36,076 nt of DNA from an uncultured Collinsella sp. (GCA_934658705.1 CAKUHP010000017.1:1-36076); one strand, 5' to 3'. Shown: positions 1 through 9,070, counted from the first letter of the stretch. A program made the numbers and translations. The notes: generated from the sequence alone by a model not told the origin.

Positions 1-372
1 CTCGATATCGGTGCATACGCACGTAAACCGCATGGGGCAGGCGCGGTATGACTCCAGGTCGATGGGATCGCGCTCGAGCGGCACCTCATGATAGGCAAAC
101 TCGGCATTGAACATATCGCCCGTTCGCAGCCAGCTCGTCACGCTCGCATAGCGCTTGTCGGCACAATAGGCCTTGTTATAGCGAATGGCGCGACCGATCT
201 GGCGCGACTTAAAGTTATAGCCAAACGCCGCCCCCGCCGAGACGCCCACCATATGGTCGCAGGTCAGGCCATGCTCCATCCAAACGTCGAGCACGCCCGC
301 CGTATACATACCGCGATAGCCGCCTCCCTCGAGCGCCAGCCCCACCGTAGGCGTCGTATCTGGCTGTGTCAT
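1..372 (-). CDS. Patatin-like phospholipase family protein (partial, 3' end outside window)
   Basis: Reading the minus strand from ATG at 372 gives 124 codons open to the window edge. The N-terminus carries the patatin oxyanion-hole signature LALEGGGYRGMYTAGVLD (about residues 12-29), followed by the nucleophile elbow GVSAG near residue 43, where Ser is the expected catalytic serine of the Ser-Asp dyad. The catalytic Asp-Gly would lie beyond the window. Such bacterial proteins are cytoplasmic or membrane-associated acyl hydrolases acting on lipid esters. A GGAG sequence lies about 9 bases upstream of the ATG and supports the start. The gene is transcribed divergently from the c-di-GMP gene at 605. 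Family assignment is firm; substrate is unknown. Confidence 0.85.
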   Translation of the reverse strand, partial: MTQPDTTPTVGLALEGGGYRGMYTAGVLDVWMEHGLTCDHMVGVSAGAAFGYNFKSRQIGRAIRYNKAYCADKRYASVTSWLRTGDMFNAEFAYHEVPLERDPIDLESYRACPMRFTCVCTDIE

Positions 373-519
373 GCGACCATCTCCGTCCCTGCGCAATGCA
401 AACGGAACAAGTATACCCGTCAACAAATATCGTTCTCGTCGCATTTTTCTGCGCACGAAACCGCATTACCATTTGGCGAATAAACGGTGCCTCACAGCAC
501 GCCCGCCCCCGCACGCCCA

Positions 520-566
520 TATAATGGTTGTTTATACTACTCAGTACTGTTCAATAATGAACAGTA
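520..566 (+). promoter_or_regulatory. Candidate -10 element plus perfect operator-like dyad upstream of the first GGDEF/EAL gene
   Basis: A perfect TATAAT hexamer lies at 520-525; no good -35 hexamer is visible 17 bases upstream. A second -10-like TATACT is at 533-538. Immediately downstream, TACTGTTCA (545-553) and TGAACAGTA (558-566) form a perfect 9-bp inverted repeat with a 4-base centre, about 40 bases before the start at 605. It could be an operator for a dimeric repressor or a small 5'-UTR hairpin. The remaining 373-519 segment holds the upstream region of the divergent patatin gene and no gene that I can support. Confidence 0.5.
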
Positions 567-604
567 GCTGACAAATAAACTCAACAATGCAGCAAGGCGG
601 GGGC

Positions 605-3514
605 ATGGAAACGAATAACACGCAGGGTGCCGAGCCGCGTCAAGAAGATGCGCTCGACCAGCTAAACACCTGCCTCGCCGCGCTGTCGAGCATCTGCGAT
701 CCACAACAGCCCGAAGCCGAACGCTTGCTCGCAGAGGCGACCGATGCCGCCGCCCGCCTACGCGGCCGCATTGCGAAACTCAAATCCGACGCGTACACCG
801 ACCCGCTCACGGGGCTGCCCAACCGCACTGCCTACACCTACGACCTCGCATGTGTCTGGGACCGCCAGCTCGAGCACACGATCGCCTACATCGATATCGA
901 CGGCCTCAAAATCTGTAACGATCGCTTTGGGCACCCGGCAGGCAATCGCTACATCACCAAAGTCGCAAACTGCCTTAAGCTGCACTGCCATCCCGATGAG
1001 CATCTCTATCGCATAGGCGGAGACGAGTTCGTGCTCATCTCCATGACCGATTCGGTTGACATGCTCAACCAGCGGCTCGAGGCTTGTCGCGCCTCCCTTG
1101 CGACCTCGACGTTCGATGACGGCAAGACCCCCATGAGCTACAGCTACGGTTGTGCCCATGCCAATCCCCAGGCCGGCGATGCCCTTCATAAGATGACGGC
1201 CGAAGCTGACCGGCGGATGTATGACTACAAGTTCACCAACGCCGCACGCAACCGCATGAGCAGGGCATTCGACGAACAGCATCATATCCTCGACACCTTG
1301 GCCGATTTTCATGCCGTGCAAGATCGTATCTTCCAGGCTTTGTCACTCACGGATATTGGGCGCTACCTGTTTATCTGCAATGTCGACACCGATCAGTCTC
1401 ATTGGTCCCACAACGCCGTACAGGATTTTGGCCTACCGTCCGGAACCATCTATCAGATGGGCGAGATATGGTCGCAGCACATCCATCCCGACGATGTCGA
1501 TGCCTGGCGCCAGGATATCGAAGAGGTGATGTCGGGCAAAAAGCACCACCACAACATGCGTTATCGCGCCCTGGACGCAAGCGGCCGATACGCCACCGTC
1601 ACGTGCGCCGGCATCCGTCTCGATGGCAACGAAAACGAGCCCACACTATTCGTGGGATCCATCACCAATGCGAGTATTGTCGAAAGCACCGACCCCGCCA
1701 CCGGCGTTGGTGATGTGCGCGCGCTGATGACGGCCATCGAAAGACGCAAGGAGCTTGCCAAGCCCACCGATCTAGTGGCGTTTAAGTTCGAGAACATCGA
1801 CCGCATCAATGCTGTCTATGGCTATCAAATGGGCAACGATGTCCTCGCGGAGCTCGTCGAGCGCATTTTGTCACGACTCAATGGGTCGGGCGAACTCTAT
1901 CGGTCGTATGGGCTGCAGTTTGTCCTTATGTTTGACAGCCAGCCCGACATCGATCTTTTCGATATTGCCCAAGAGGTGCAGCAAGCGCTTATGATGCCCA
2001 TCGCGGCGCACAGTATCGAAATCGCCCCCGTCGCCCATACTGCCTTTGCGCGTTATCCGTCTATCGTCTCGCAGCCGCTCACGATGCTGTCCAGCCTCAA
2101 CCGCCGTCTGGACGCCGAGATGCGCAGCAAGGTTCCGACACCCCTCGAGCAAAGCGGCCCAGCTAGCGTCATTGGTCATGCTGCATACGACCGTCGAGAC
2201 AAGATGACCGGGCTCATGCGCGGCAACGACTTTCTATACGCCGCCGATATGCACCACTCCGCACACGTTCGCGAAAACCGCGCCATTGTCGCCATCGATT
2301 TGGGACGCATGCGCGTCTTTAACGAATGGTACGGGCGCCAAGCGGGCGACGCCCTCATCGCCGAAGTGGGCGGTGCGCTGCTGGCGCTGCGAGCCGATTG
2401 CGGCGGACTCGCCGGATACTGGGGGCAGGACGACTTTGTCGCTTACCTCCCTGGCGACCGCGAGACCATCGATGCGCTCTACCATCGCATCCAGACCATC
2501 GTCGCCTCGCGCGACGACTCGGTGGGCTTCTTGCCCGCCTTTGGCGTTTGCCCGGTTGGTCCGACGGAACACATCGATATCTTGCTATACGACCATGCAA
2601 AAGCCGCACTCACCCGAGCCCGCCACGATTTTAAAAACCGTATCAAGTACTTTGAACCCGAAACGTATGCGCAGCGTGAACGCGAGGATTATCTGCTTTC
2701 GGCGTTTCAGCGCGCCCTGGGCCAGGGGCATATCACGTTCTATATTCAGCCGCAGTACGACATGGAGACCAAAAAGATCGTAGGCGGCGAGGCCCTTGCC
2801 CGCTGGAAAGACGGAGACGGCAACTTCATCTCGCCCGGCACGTTTGTGCCGCTGCTCGAGCGCAACGGTTTTGCCGTGACACTCGATCGCCATATCTGGA
2901 ACCTCGTCTTTACGTGGCTCTCCAAGCGCTTGGCCCAAGGACTGCCCTGCGTGCCCATCTCCATCAACGTAAGCCAGACTGACCTGATTTCGGTCGATGT
3001 CGCCGACCAGCTCGAACGCCTGGCGATGCGCCATGCCGTTCCCACGCACTTCGTTAAGGTCGAAATTACCGAAAGCGCCTACGCCGATAATCCCGGAGAT
3101 ATTAAGGCGCTCACGAGCAAGCTCCGCGCTTTGGGCTTTTCCGTATTGATTGACGACTTTGGCAGCGGAGCATCGTCGCTCAGCATGCTACAGAATATCG
3201 ATGCCGACGCGATTAAACTCGACAGCCGCTTTATGCCCGCGGAGGCCCATCAGGCCAACAGGAGCGAAAACATCGTCAAGTCCATCATCAACATGTCTTG
3301 GGAGATTGGCATGCCGGTCATAGTGGAAGGCGTCGAAACCGAAAAGCAAGTCGCCTTCCTGCGCGACCTGGGTTCGCGCTACGTCCAAGGCTATTACTAT
3401 TACCGACCCATGCCGGTCGAGTCGTTTGAAAAGCTCCTGGTCGGCGCTTCGCCGATTGACCCGCGGGGCATCCTCTTGCATGACAACGAGCGGCACATCG
3501 ACTTTGCAAAATAA
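605..3514 (+). CDS. GGDEF-PAS-GGDEF'-GGDEF''-EAL c-di-GMP turnover protein
   Basis: Predicted soluble protein of 969 residues with no membrane segment. Domains in order: short helical N-terminus; intact diguanylate cyclase domain with GGDEF at 138-142 and the DxLTGLxNR start motif; a PAS_3-like domain (about 240-350); a degenerate GGDEF (about 365-520, YGLQF at the signature position); a second degenerate GGDEF with GQDDF at 607-611; and a C-terminal EAL phosphodiesterase domain (EAL 729-731) retaining INVSQ, EITES, DDFGSG, IKLD, EGVET and the final Gln. No RxxD inhibitory site precedes the first GGDEF. Both making and hydrolysing c-di-GMP are therefore possible. ATG at 605 is preferred because AAGGCGG lies just upstream; the in-frame ATG at 587 has no ribosome binding site. 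It is the first of three adjacent paralogues. Confidence 0.92.
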   Translation: METNNTQGAEPRQEDALDQLNTCLAALSSICDPQQPEAERLLAEATDAAARLRGRIAKLKSDAYTDPLTGLPNRTAYTYDLACVWDRQLEHTIAYIDIDGLKICNDRFGHPAGNRYITKVANCLKLHCHPDEHLYRIGGDEFVLISMTDSVDMLNQRLEACRASLATSTFDDGKTPMSYSYGCAHANPQAGDALHKMTAEADRRMYDYKFTNAARNRMSRAFDEQHHILDTLADFHAVQDRIFQALSLTDIGRYLFICNVDTDQSHWSHNAVQDFGLPSGTIYQMGEIWSQHIHPDDVDAWRQDIEEVMSGKKHHHNMRYRALDASGRYATVTCAGIRLDGNENEPTLFVGSITNASIVESTDPATGVGDVRALMTAIERRKELAKPTDLVAFKFENIDRINAVYGYQMGNDVLAELVERILSRLNGSGELYRSYGLQFVLMFDSQPDIDLFDIAQEVQQALMMPIAAHSIEIAPVAHTAFARYPSIVSQPLTMLSSLNRRLDAEMRSKVPTPLEQSGPASVIGHAAYDRRDKMTGLMRGNDFLYAADMHHSAHVRENRAIVAIDLGRMRVFNEWYGRQAGDALIAEVGGALLALRADCGGLAGYWGQDDFVAYLPGDRETIDALYHRIQTIVASRDDSVGFLPAFGVCPVGPTEHIDILLYDHAKAALTRARHDFKNRIKYFEPETYAQREREDYLLSAFQRALGQGHITFYIQPQYDMETKKIVGGEALARWKDGDGNFISPGTFVPLLERNGFAVTLDRHIWNLVFTWLSKRLAQGLPCVPISINVSQTDLISVDVADQLERLAMRHAVPTHFVKVEITESAYADNPGDIKALTSKLRALGFSVLIDDFGSGASSLSMLQNIDADAIKLDSRFMPAEAHQANRSENIVKSIINMSWEIGMPVIVEGVETEKQVAFLRDLGSRYVQGYYYYRPMPVESFEKLLVGASPIDPRGILLHDNERHIDFAK

Positions 3515-3602
3515 CGCCACTCACTAACGGCAAAACCCCCACCTTTAACACGCCGCGCGCCCCGCGCGCCGCATCGCCTCGACCCAAGAAAGCGGCATAA
3601 AC

Positions 3603-6320
3603 ATGGATAGCGCCAACACCTACACCAAGACGCTCGAAAAAACCATTCAAGACCTGCTTGATCGCCAGGAAGACCTGATCAAGACCGCTTTTACCGACCA
3701 GCTCACCGGTCTTGGCAACCGCGGCGGTTTTACCAAGTCTCTCGAAGAGATCTGGGAGCAGGGCACGCCGGTCACCATGGCGTTTATCGACATCGACAAC
3801 CTCAAGCACTGTAACGATGCCTTTGGCCATGACGAAGGCAACCGCTACATCATGCAGGTGAGCCTGTACCTCAAACTCTATATCAAGGTTGGCGAAGCGG
3901 CATTTCGCCTGGGCGGCGATGAGTTTGCCGTGCTCTCCACTATCTCGACCGAGGATGACCTTGCTGAGCGCCTGGAGCACTGCCGCGCGGTACTTCTCAA
4001 AAACAACGACGCCGAGATGCCCCATTCGTTTAGCTACGGTGTGTCGCACGCCGACCCCAAGTTGGGCGAAACCTCTAATCGCATGACCATGGACGCCGAC
4101 CACCGCATGTACGATTACAAGCTGCGCCATGCCATCCACTTGGATCGACGCAACATCAGCCAGGTCCATACGGACGACTATGAGGTCAGCGACCGCATCT
4201 TTGACGCCTTCTCGATGCTCGATGAGGGACGCTATTTCTTTATCGAAAACCTCGATAAGAACCGCACGCTTTGGTCGCAAGGAGCGCTGCGCGACTTTGG
4301 CCTGCCTTCGGAGCATATAGACAACAGTCACGATTATTGGAAAAGGCGCGTGCACCCTGACGACCTCGAGGCGTACACCCAGGATATCAACCAGATCCTT
4401 GACGGCTCCAGGCACTATCGTGCGATGCAGTATCGTATACGCAACGCCCAAGGCGATTACGTGCTGTGCCGCGTCCGGGGCTATCGCATCGATGGTGACA
4501 AGGACACGCCCTCGCTCTATGTCGGCGAGCTCGTTAACCACTCCCTTGTCGAAACCGTCGATCCCGCCACGGGGCTCGGCACTCAACGCATGCTGGTCAA
4601 CGCCGTCGACGGCTGTCGCCGCGACAACCACCAGACGGGACTGATCGCCGTGCGCGTTCGCGGTACGACCCAACTCAATGAGCACTATGGAGCCGACGCC
4701 GTCGATACCATGCTTTCCGAGTACGCTGGCCGCATGCTCTCGCTCACTCGTGGCAGAAGTCGCGTGTTCCGTTCGCGCAGCGCACAATTCGTCGTTCTTA
4801 CCAACAGTCTGGACCGCGATGCCTTCGACCGTCTCGCTCGCAATTTGGAGCGCGTCATCTCGGCCCCCGTCCAAATTGCCGGCGATTCCATCACCCCTAC
4901 CTGCCTGGTCGTTCCCGTCTATTACGAGCGCTTAATCAACCAAGCACCGGCCATCTTGGAAGAGCTCGATCGTCGCCTGCGCGCCATCAACGGACCGTTC
5001 CACAACAACAGCCTTTCCATTCCCGAGCTCGAGCGCAAAGGCGCCATCGCCGAGCGCATCGAAGCGCTCACGGGCCTCTACCGCCCCAGCGAGTTTATGC
5101 GCCGCGCCAACGAGTTTTTGACCACGGTGAACGGCGGCGCATGGTGCATTGCCACCGTCGACATGGGACACATGCGCTTGTTCAATGAGTGGCATGGCCA
5201 GGCAGAAGGCGACCGTGTGCTCGCCGATGTGGGCACGGTGCTCAAAGATATCGAGAATACAGGCAAGGGCGTTGCAGGATACTGGGGTCAGGACGATTTT
5301 TGCATACTCGCCCCCTTTGAGCACGCTACCGTGCATCGCATTTATGCTCGCGTACGCGAAGCCGTGGCCAAGCACGATGACGGTGTGGGCTTTTGGCCGT
5401 CCATGGGCGTCTACCCTATCAATTCCCACGAGCAGATCACCATCGATGCTCAGGCCAAGGCCATGTTTGCCAACCGGCGCGCCAAAAACGACTTTAAGGA
5501 GCGCATTGCCGTCTTTAGCCCCGAGGATTACAAGCACGAGGCCGCATTTCACCATACGCTGACCGAGTTCCAGTACGCCCTCTCCAACGAGCGCATCACC
5601 TACTATCTGCAGCCTCAGGTCAACATGGAAACCGGCGAGATCATCGGCGCCGAGGCACTCACGCGTTGGATCGACAAGGATGGGTCCCTGATTCCGCCTG
5701 TAACCTTTATCCCTGCACTCGAAGAGAGCGGGTTTGTGGTGACGCTCGACAAATACATATGGCAGGGCGTTGCCATATGGCTGCGCGAGCGTCTCGACCG
5801 CGGACTTCGCGTCGTGCCGATATCCCTTAACGTATCGCGTGTGGACATCCTTGCCTGCGATGTCGCCGAACATATGGGGGCGCTGGCGGCCCAGTACAAC
5901 CTGCCACCCGAGCTCATGCGCATCGAGATTACCGAGACCGCCTATACCGGAGAGTCCGAGGCCGTGGACAGGTTAACGGCCGAGCTGCACAACCGAGGGT
6001 TCTCGACCTACATGGACGACTTTGGCACTGGCCAGTCCACACTCGCCATGCTCAAGAGCGTCAACGTCGACGTCATTAAACTCGACCGCACGTTTGTGCC
6101 CGCCGGAAAAGCCGACGAACGCAGCACGCAGATCGTGTCATCGATGCTGGGAATGGCGCAGTCGCTCAAGCTGCCCGTTGTGATTGAAGGCATCGAGACG
6201 GAAGGCCAGGCTCAGCTGCTGCGCCAGATGGGCGCCCGCTATGCGCAGGGCTTCCTCTACTACCGCCCCATGCCGGCGACGGATTTTGAGGCATTGCTTG
6301 ATGGCAAGATCACCGATTGA
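3603..6320 (+). CDS. GGDEF-PAS-GGDEF'-GGDEF''-EAL c-di-GMP turnover protein (paralogue 2)
   Basis: Protein of 905 residues with the same domain order as the gene at 605: intact GGDEF at 104-108 inside FRLGGDEFAVL, PAS-like domain (about 200-320, WKRRVHPDDLEAY), a degenerate GGDEF (SRSAQF at the signature), a further degenerate GGDEF carrying GQDDF at 562-566, and an EAL domain (EAL 684-686) with LNVSR, EITET, DDFGTG, IKLD, EGIET and QGFLYYRP all present. The N-terminal extension seen in paralogue 1 is shorter. It lies 88 bases after paralogue 1; that gap holds a GC-rich hairpin around 3553-3569 and only a weak AAGAAAG ribosome site. Probably bifunctional or allosterically controlled. No transmembrane segment is apparent. 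Confidence 0.92.
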   Translation: MDSANTYTKTLEKTIQDLLDRQEDLIKTAFTDQLTGLGNRGGFTKSLEEIWEQGTPVTMAFIDIDNLKHCNDAFGHDEGNRYIMQVSLYLKLYIKVGEAAFRLGGDEFAVLSTISTEDDLAERLEHCRAVLLKNNDAEMPHSFSYGVSHADPKLGETSNRMTMDADHRMYDYKLRHAIHLDRRNISQVHTDDYEVSDRIFDAFSMLDEGRYFFIENLDKNRTLWSQGALRDFGLPSEHIDNSHDYWKRRVHPDDLEAYTQDINQILDGSRHYRAMQYRIRNAQGDYVLCRVRGYRIDGDKDTPSLYVGELVNHSLVETVDPATGLGTQRMLVNAVDGCRRDNHQTGLIAVRVRGTTQLNEHYGADAVDTMLSEYAGRMLSLTRGRSRVFRSRSAQFVVLTNSLDRDAFDRLARNLERVISAPVQIAGDSITPTCLVVPVYYERLINQAPAILEELDRRLRAINGPFHNNSLSIPELERKGAIAERIEALTGLYRPSEFMRRANEFLTTVNGGAWCIATVDMGHMRLFNEWHGQAEGDRVLADVGTVLKDIENTGKGVAGYWGQDDFCILAPFEHATVHRIYARVREAVAKHDDGVGFWPSMGVYPINSHEQITIDAQAKAMFANRRAKNDFKERIAVFSPEDYKHEAAFHHTLTEFQYALSNERITYYLQPQVNMETGEIIGAEALTRWIDKDGSLIPPVTFIPALEESGFVVTLDKYIWQGVAIWLRERLDRGLRVVPISLNVSRVDILACDVAEHMGALAAQYNLPPELMRIEITETAYTGESEAVDRLTAELHNRGFSTYMDDFGTGQSTLAMLKSVNVDVIKLDRTFVPAGKADERSTQIVSSMLGMAQSLKLPVVIEGIETEGQAQLLRQMGARYAQGFLYYRPMPATDFEALLDGKITD

Positions 6321-6347
6321 TGTATACACGCGTAATGCAATGCCGCT

Positions 6348-6366
6348 GGGGGACACGTTTGTCCCC
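6348..6366 (+). terminator. Short GGGGACA hairpin between c-di-GMP genes 2 and 3
   Basis: GGGGACA and TGTCCCC pair around a CGTT loop 28 bases after the stop of the preceding gene. No good T run follows, so termination is uncertain. The word GGGGACA is shared with the other GGGAC-core palindromes in this window. Confidence 0.45.
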
Positions 6367-6378
6367 TTCGGCTAACTT

Positions 6379-6412
6379 ATATCCTCAATCCTCATCGATT
6401 TGGGGATATGAT
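6379..6412 (+). promoter_or_regulatory. Candidate promoter and hairpin upstream of GGDEF-PAS gene
   Basis: TATGAT at 6407-6412 is a plausible -10 element 35 bases before the ATG at 6448. It overlaps an imperfect inverted repeat (6379-6388 with 6400-6409, one wobble pair). No clear -35 is seen. A separate promoter here would allow the third c-di-GMP gene to be expressed independently of the first two. Confidence 0.4.
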
Positions 6413-6447
6413 ACAGACCACTGTTTCGCCCAAGGAGGTTATTCATC

Positions 6448-7977
6448 ATGAACGAATCGTATCGCCTGGGCGAGCAATCGATTGTCGCCTATCTTCAGCG
6501 ATTGGCGAATGGGGTCTCGTCCGCCGAGCTCGATGTCGCGGCACTGCCTACAGAGCTGCGCGGTATTGGCGAGCAGCTGCAAAAGACCCACGCCATCCTG
6601 CAACAAGAGCGCCAGCTGCTCGAATGCAGCGCCCATATCGACCCGCTCACCAATCTGGGCAACCGCGGCGGGCTCGACCGTCACGCCGACCGACTCTGGC
6701 GCAAAGGCGATCCCTTCACCTGCGCCTATGTTGACATCGATCACCTTAAACACTGCAACGATATATTCGGCCATGCCGAAGGCAACCGCTATATTCTGCG
6801 CATCTGCCGCTCACTCTCCGAAACCATGGAGCACGACGAGTTGCTGTTCCGCATTGGCGGAGACGAGTTCGTGCTCATCTCACCCACGACAAGCGAGACG
6901 GAACTCGAGCAGCGCCTGGAGCAGGTACGCACCAATCTGATCGAGGCAACCTCGGACGGCAAGGCGCCCATGATCGCCAGCTTTAGCTTTGGTTGTTCAA
7001 GCGTTAACCCACTTGCCGGCGACACACGTCGTCAGATGACGATGGATGCCGACCGCAAGATGTATCGCTATAAACTCATGCATCGCGTGCAGCAACCAGA
7101 AGGCGACGGCACGCAGCAACACCCCATCGCCGACCATCTTCCGTGCAACGACCGCGTGTTCCAGGCAATCTCCATGAGCTCCGAGACACGCTACCCGTTC
7201 ATCCTCAACCTCGATACCGGCGAATCGCAATGGTCGGTCAATGCCGTGCGCGATTTTGACCTGCCTTCCCAGCATCCCTTTAACTCGGTCGATATGTGGC
7301 TCGCCCGCGTTCACCCCGAGGACCGCGACAACGTGCGCTCTGAGCTCGACATGGTGGTAAATGGATCGTGGCACTTCCATTACATGCAATATCGCGTGAT
7401 GGATGCCACCGGAAAGTACGTGCTCTGCGACTGCACGGGTTACCGCCTGGACGGCACCGACACCGAGCCCAACATGTACGTGGGCATTATCATCAACCGC
7501 AGCTTGGCCGATACGACCGATTCCGTGACCGGCTTGGGCGATGTCCACGCCCTGGTCAACGCCATTGGGGAGATGCGTCGCGTGCCGCACGAGGCAGGCT
7601 TTATCGCCATTAAGATCGACGATATCGCCAAGGTCAATGCCCGCTTTGGCTTTGATGCGGGCGATCGCGTTTTGGCCGAAAGCGCCGCCTGTCTTATGGA
7701 ATGTTCGCGCGGTAAGGGTCGCCTGTTCCGCTCGACGGGGCCGACCTTTGTGGCGCTTTTCGACGACCTTAATCCCGAGGCGATTGACGAGATCGCCGAC
7801 GAGATCGAGCGCTTCTTGGGCTCGCCCGTGCTTATCGGATCGCTTGAATATCAGCCGCCCATTCGCGTAGCCACGCTTCATCTGGACGGTGTCGACCGAC
7901 AGCCCGTTTCCATTTTGAATGAGCTCAAAGCGTTGCTCAGGGAAGCAGTGCAGGTGCCAGGCACCAAGCTGGACTAG
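6448..7977 (+). CDS. GGDEF-PAS-GGDEF' diguanylate cyclase (paralogue 3, no EAL)
   Basis: Protein of 509 residues homologous over its whole length to the first half of the two preceding genes. It has an N-terminal helical segment, an intact GGDEF at 137-141 (FRIGGDEFVLI) with the DPLTNLGNR start motif, a PAS-like domain at about 228-350, and a degenerate GGDEF-like domain at about 355-490 (STGPTF where GGDEF would be). It stops before the third GGDEF and the EAL domain, so it should only synthesise c-di-GMP. The end looks natural, with no frameshift visible. A strong AAGGAGG lies 10 bases before the ATG. Predicted cytoplasmic. Confidence 0.92.
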   Translation: MNESYRLGEQSIVAYLQRLANGVSSAELDVAALPTELRGIGEQLQKTHAILQQERQLLECSAHIDPLTNLGNRGGLDRHADRLWRKGDPFTCAYVDIDHLKHCNDIFGHAEGNRYILRICRSLSETMEHDELLFRIGGDEFVLISPTTSETELEQRLEQVRTNLIEATSDGKAPMIASFSFGCSSVNPLAGDTRRQMTMDADRKMYRYKLMHRVQQPEGDGTQQHPIADHLPCNDRVFQAISMSSETRYPFILNLDTGESQWSVNAVRDFDLPSQHPFNSVDMWLARVHPEDRDNVRSELDMVVNGSWHFHYMQYRVMDATGKYVLCDCTGYRLDGTDTEPNMYVGIIINRSLADTTDSVTGLGDVHALVNAIGEMRRVPHEAGFIAIKIDDIAKVNARFGFDAGDRVLAESAACLMECSRGKGRLFRSTGPTFVALFDDLNPEAIDEIADEIERFLGSPVLIGSLEYQPPIRVATLHLDGVDRQPVSILNELKALLREAVQVPGTKLD

Positions 7978-7980
7978 CAC

Positions 7981-8026
7981 CACGGGCGCGATGTGAAACA
8001 CGAGCCGTTTCGCATCGCGCCCCGTG
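7981..8026 (+). terminator. Long stem-loop after the third c-di-GMP gene
   Basis: CACGGG-CGCGATG-GAAAC (7981-7999) pairs with GTTTC-CATCGCG-CCCGTG (8007-8026), with one bulge and one mismatch, starting four bases after the stop codon. There is no U tract, so it may act as an mRNA-stabilising or factor-assisted terminator rather than a classical intrinsic one. Confidence 0.55.
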
Positions 8027-8041
8027 CCATCTGCCTCATCG

Positions 8042-8050
8042 TGAGATAAT
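8042..8050 (+). promoter_or_regulatory. Extended -10 promoter element of the flavodoxin-like gene
   Basis: TGAGATAAT at 8042-8050 fits an extended -10 (TGn plus GATAAT), 37 bases before the ATG at 8088. The same TGn-(G/T)A(C/T)AAT pattern recurs before other genes in this window. Confidence 0.5.
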
Positions 8051-8087
8051 CCTCCGCAGAAACCACCGACAGCAGAGGGAGTTTTTC

Positions 8088-8711
8088 ATGAAGGTTCTTT
8101 TGGTTAATGGCAGCCCCAAGGCAAACGGCAACACCGCCACAGCACTCGCCGAGATTGCCAAGCAGCTCAACGTCGAGGGTATCGATACCGAGATTTTCCA
8201 GCTGGGTGCCAAGCCCATTCGCGACTGCATTGGTTGTGGTCAGTGCGGCAAGCTCGATTGCCGCTGCACCTTTGACGACGACGTGGTCAACGAGCTGATC
8301 GCCGCCGCCGAGCAGGCAGACGGCTTTGTCTTTGGCTCCCCCGTCTACTACGCGCATCCCAGCGGCCGCATCCTCTCGGCCCTCGACCGTGCATTCTATG
8401 CCGGCGGTAAGGCCTTCGCGCACAAGCCAGGCGCTGCCGTCGCCGTTGCCCGTCGTGGCGGCACGTCGACCACCTTCGATGTGCTCAACAAGTACTTCAC
8501 CATCAACCAGATGCCCGTGGTGGCCTCCACCTACTGGAACAACGTCTTTGGCGCCATGCCGGGCGAGGCCGCCCAGGACGCCGAAGGCCTGGCCACCATG
8601 CGCAATATCGGCAAGAACATGGCTTGGCTCCTGCGCTGCATCGAGGCAGGCAAGGCCGCCGGCATCGAAGCCCCCGAAGCCGATCGCGCCAGGACCAACT
8701 TCATCAGGTAG
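8088..8711 (+). CDS. Flavodoxin-fold NAD(P)H-dependent FMN oxidoreductase
   Basis: Protein of 207 residues. The N-terminal strand and loop KVLLVNGSPKANGNT (2-16) is the FMN phosphate-binding motif of the NADPH-dependent FMN reductase/flavodoxin_2 class, and GSPVYYAHPSG is the second flavin-contacting loop. Five cysteines cluster at 47, 50, 53, 58 and 60, an arrangement common in anaerobe iron-sulfur flavoprotein-like reductases, where it may bind metal or an Fe-S cluster; this last point is inference. GAGGGAG precedes the ATG. It is followed after 17 bases by the ArsC/Spx-like gene, so the two probably form an operon concerned with redox or thiol stress. The electron acceptor is unknown. Confidence 0.88.
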   Translation: MKVLLVNGSPKANGNTATALAEIAKQLNVEGIDTEIFQLGAKPIRDCIGCGQCGKLDCRCTFDDDVVNELIAAAEQADGFVFGSPVYYAHPSGRILSALDRAFYAGGKAFAHKPGAAVAVARRGGTSTTFDVLNKYFTINQMPVVASTYWNNVFGAMPGEAAQDAEGLATMRNIGKNMAWLLRCIEAGKAAGIEAPEADRARTNFIR

Positions 8712-8728
8712 AACGGCGGAACTAGTAA

Positions 8729-9070
8729 ATGAACGTGCAAATCTTCGGTACAAAGAAATCGTTCGATACCAAGAAGGCCCAGCGCTTCTTCAAAGAACGC
8801 CGCATTAAGGTGCAGTTTATCGACCTTAAGGAAAAGGAGATGAGCAAGGGCGAGCTTACGAGCGTCATGCAGGCGGTCGGTGGTATCGACAAGCTGCTCA
8901 ACCCCAAGGCCAAAGACGAGGAGACGCTCGCGCTCATCCAGCACCTCACGCCCAGCCAACGCTTCGACAAGCTGCTCGAGAATCAGCAGGTACTGGCCGA
9001 GCCCATCGTGCGCAACGGCAAAAAGGCAACCGTCGGCTACTGTCCCGACGCGTGGGGAGCCTGGGAGTAG
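8729..9070 (+). CDS. ArsC/Spx-family thioredoxin-fold protein lacking the usual N-terminal cysteine
   Basis: Protein of 113 residues matching the arsenate reductase (ArsC)-like/YffB/Spx family: N-terminal strand NVQIFGTKKSFDTKKA, FIDLKEKEMS, the LLNPKA loop and a C-terminal EPIVRNGKKATVGY segment, at the normal family length. Members usually carry a redox cysteine in the first loop (as in GIPNCDTVKKA), but Ser occupies that place here (residue 11), and the only cysteine is near the C-terminus (GYCPD). A glutathione- or thioredoxin-linked arsenate reductase activity is therefore unlikely, and a binding or regulatory role is more plausible. It is probably cotranscribed with the upstream flavin reductase. 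Confidence 0.85.
   Translation: MNVQIFGTKKSFDTKKAQRFFKERRIKVQFIDLKEKEMSKGELTSVMQAVGGIDKLLNPKAKDEETLALIQHLTPSQRFDKLLENQQVLAEPIVRNGKKATVGYCPDAWGAWE

Noticed and set aside
3318..4874. Long minus-strand reading frame (518 codons) opposite c-di-GMP genes
   Set aside because: It is antisense to two well-supported proteins, has no recognisable motif or ribosome site, and its openness is expected from GC-rich codon bias.
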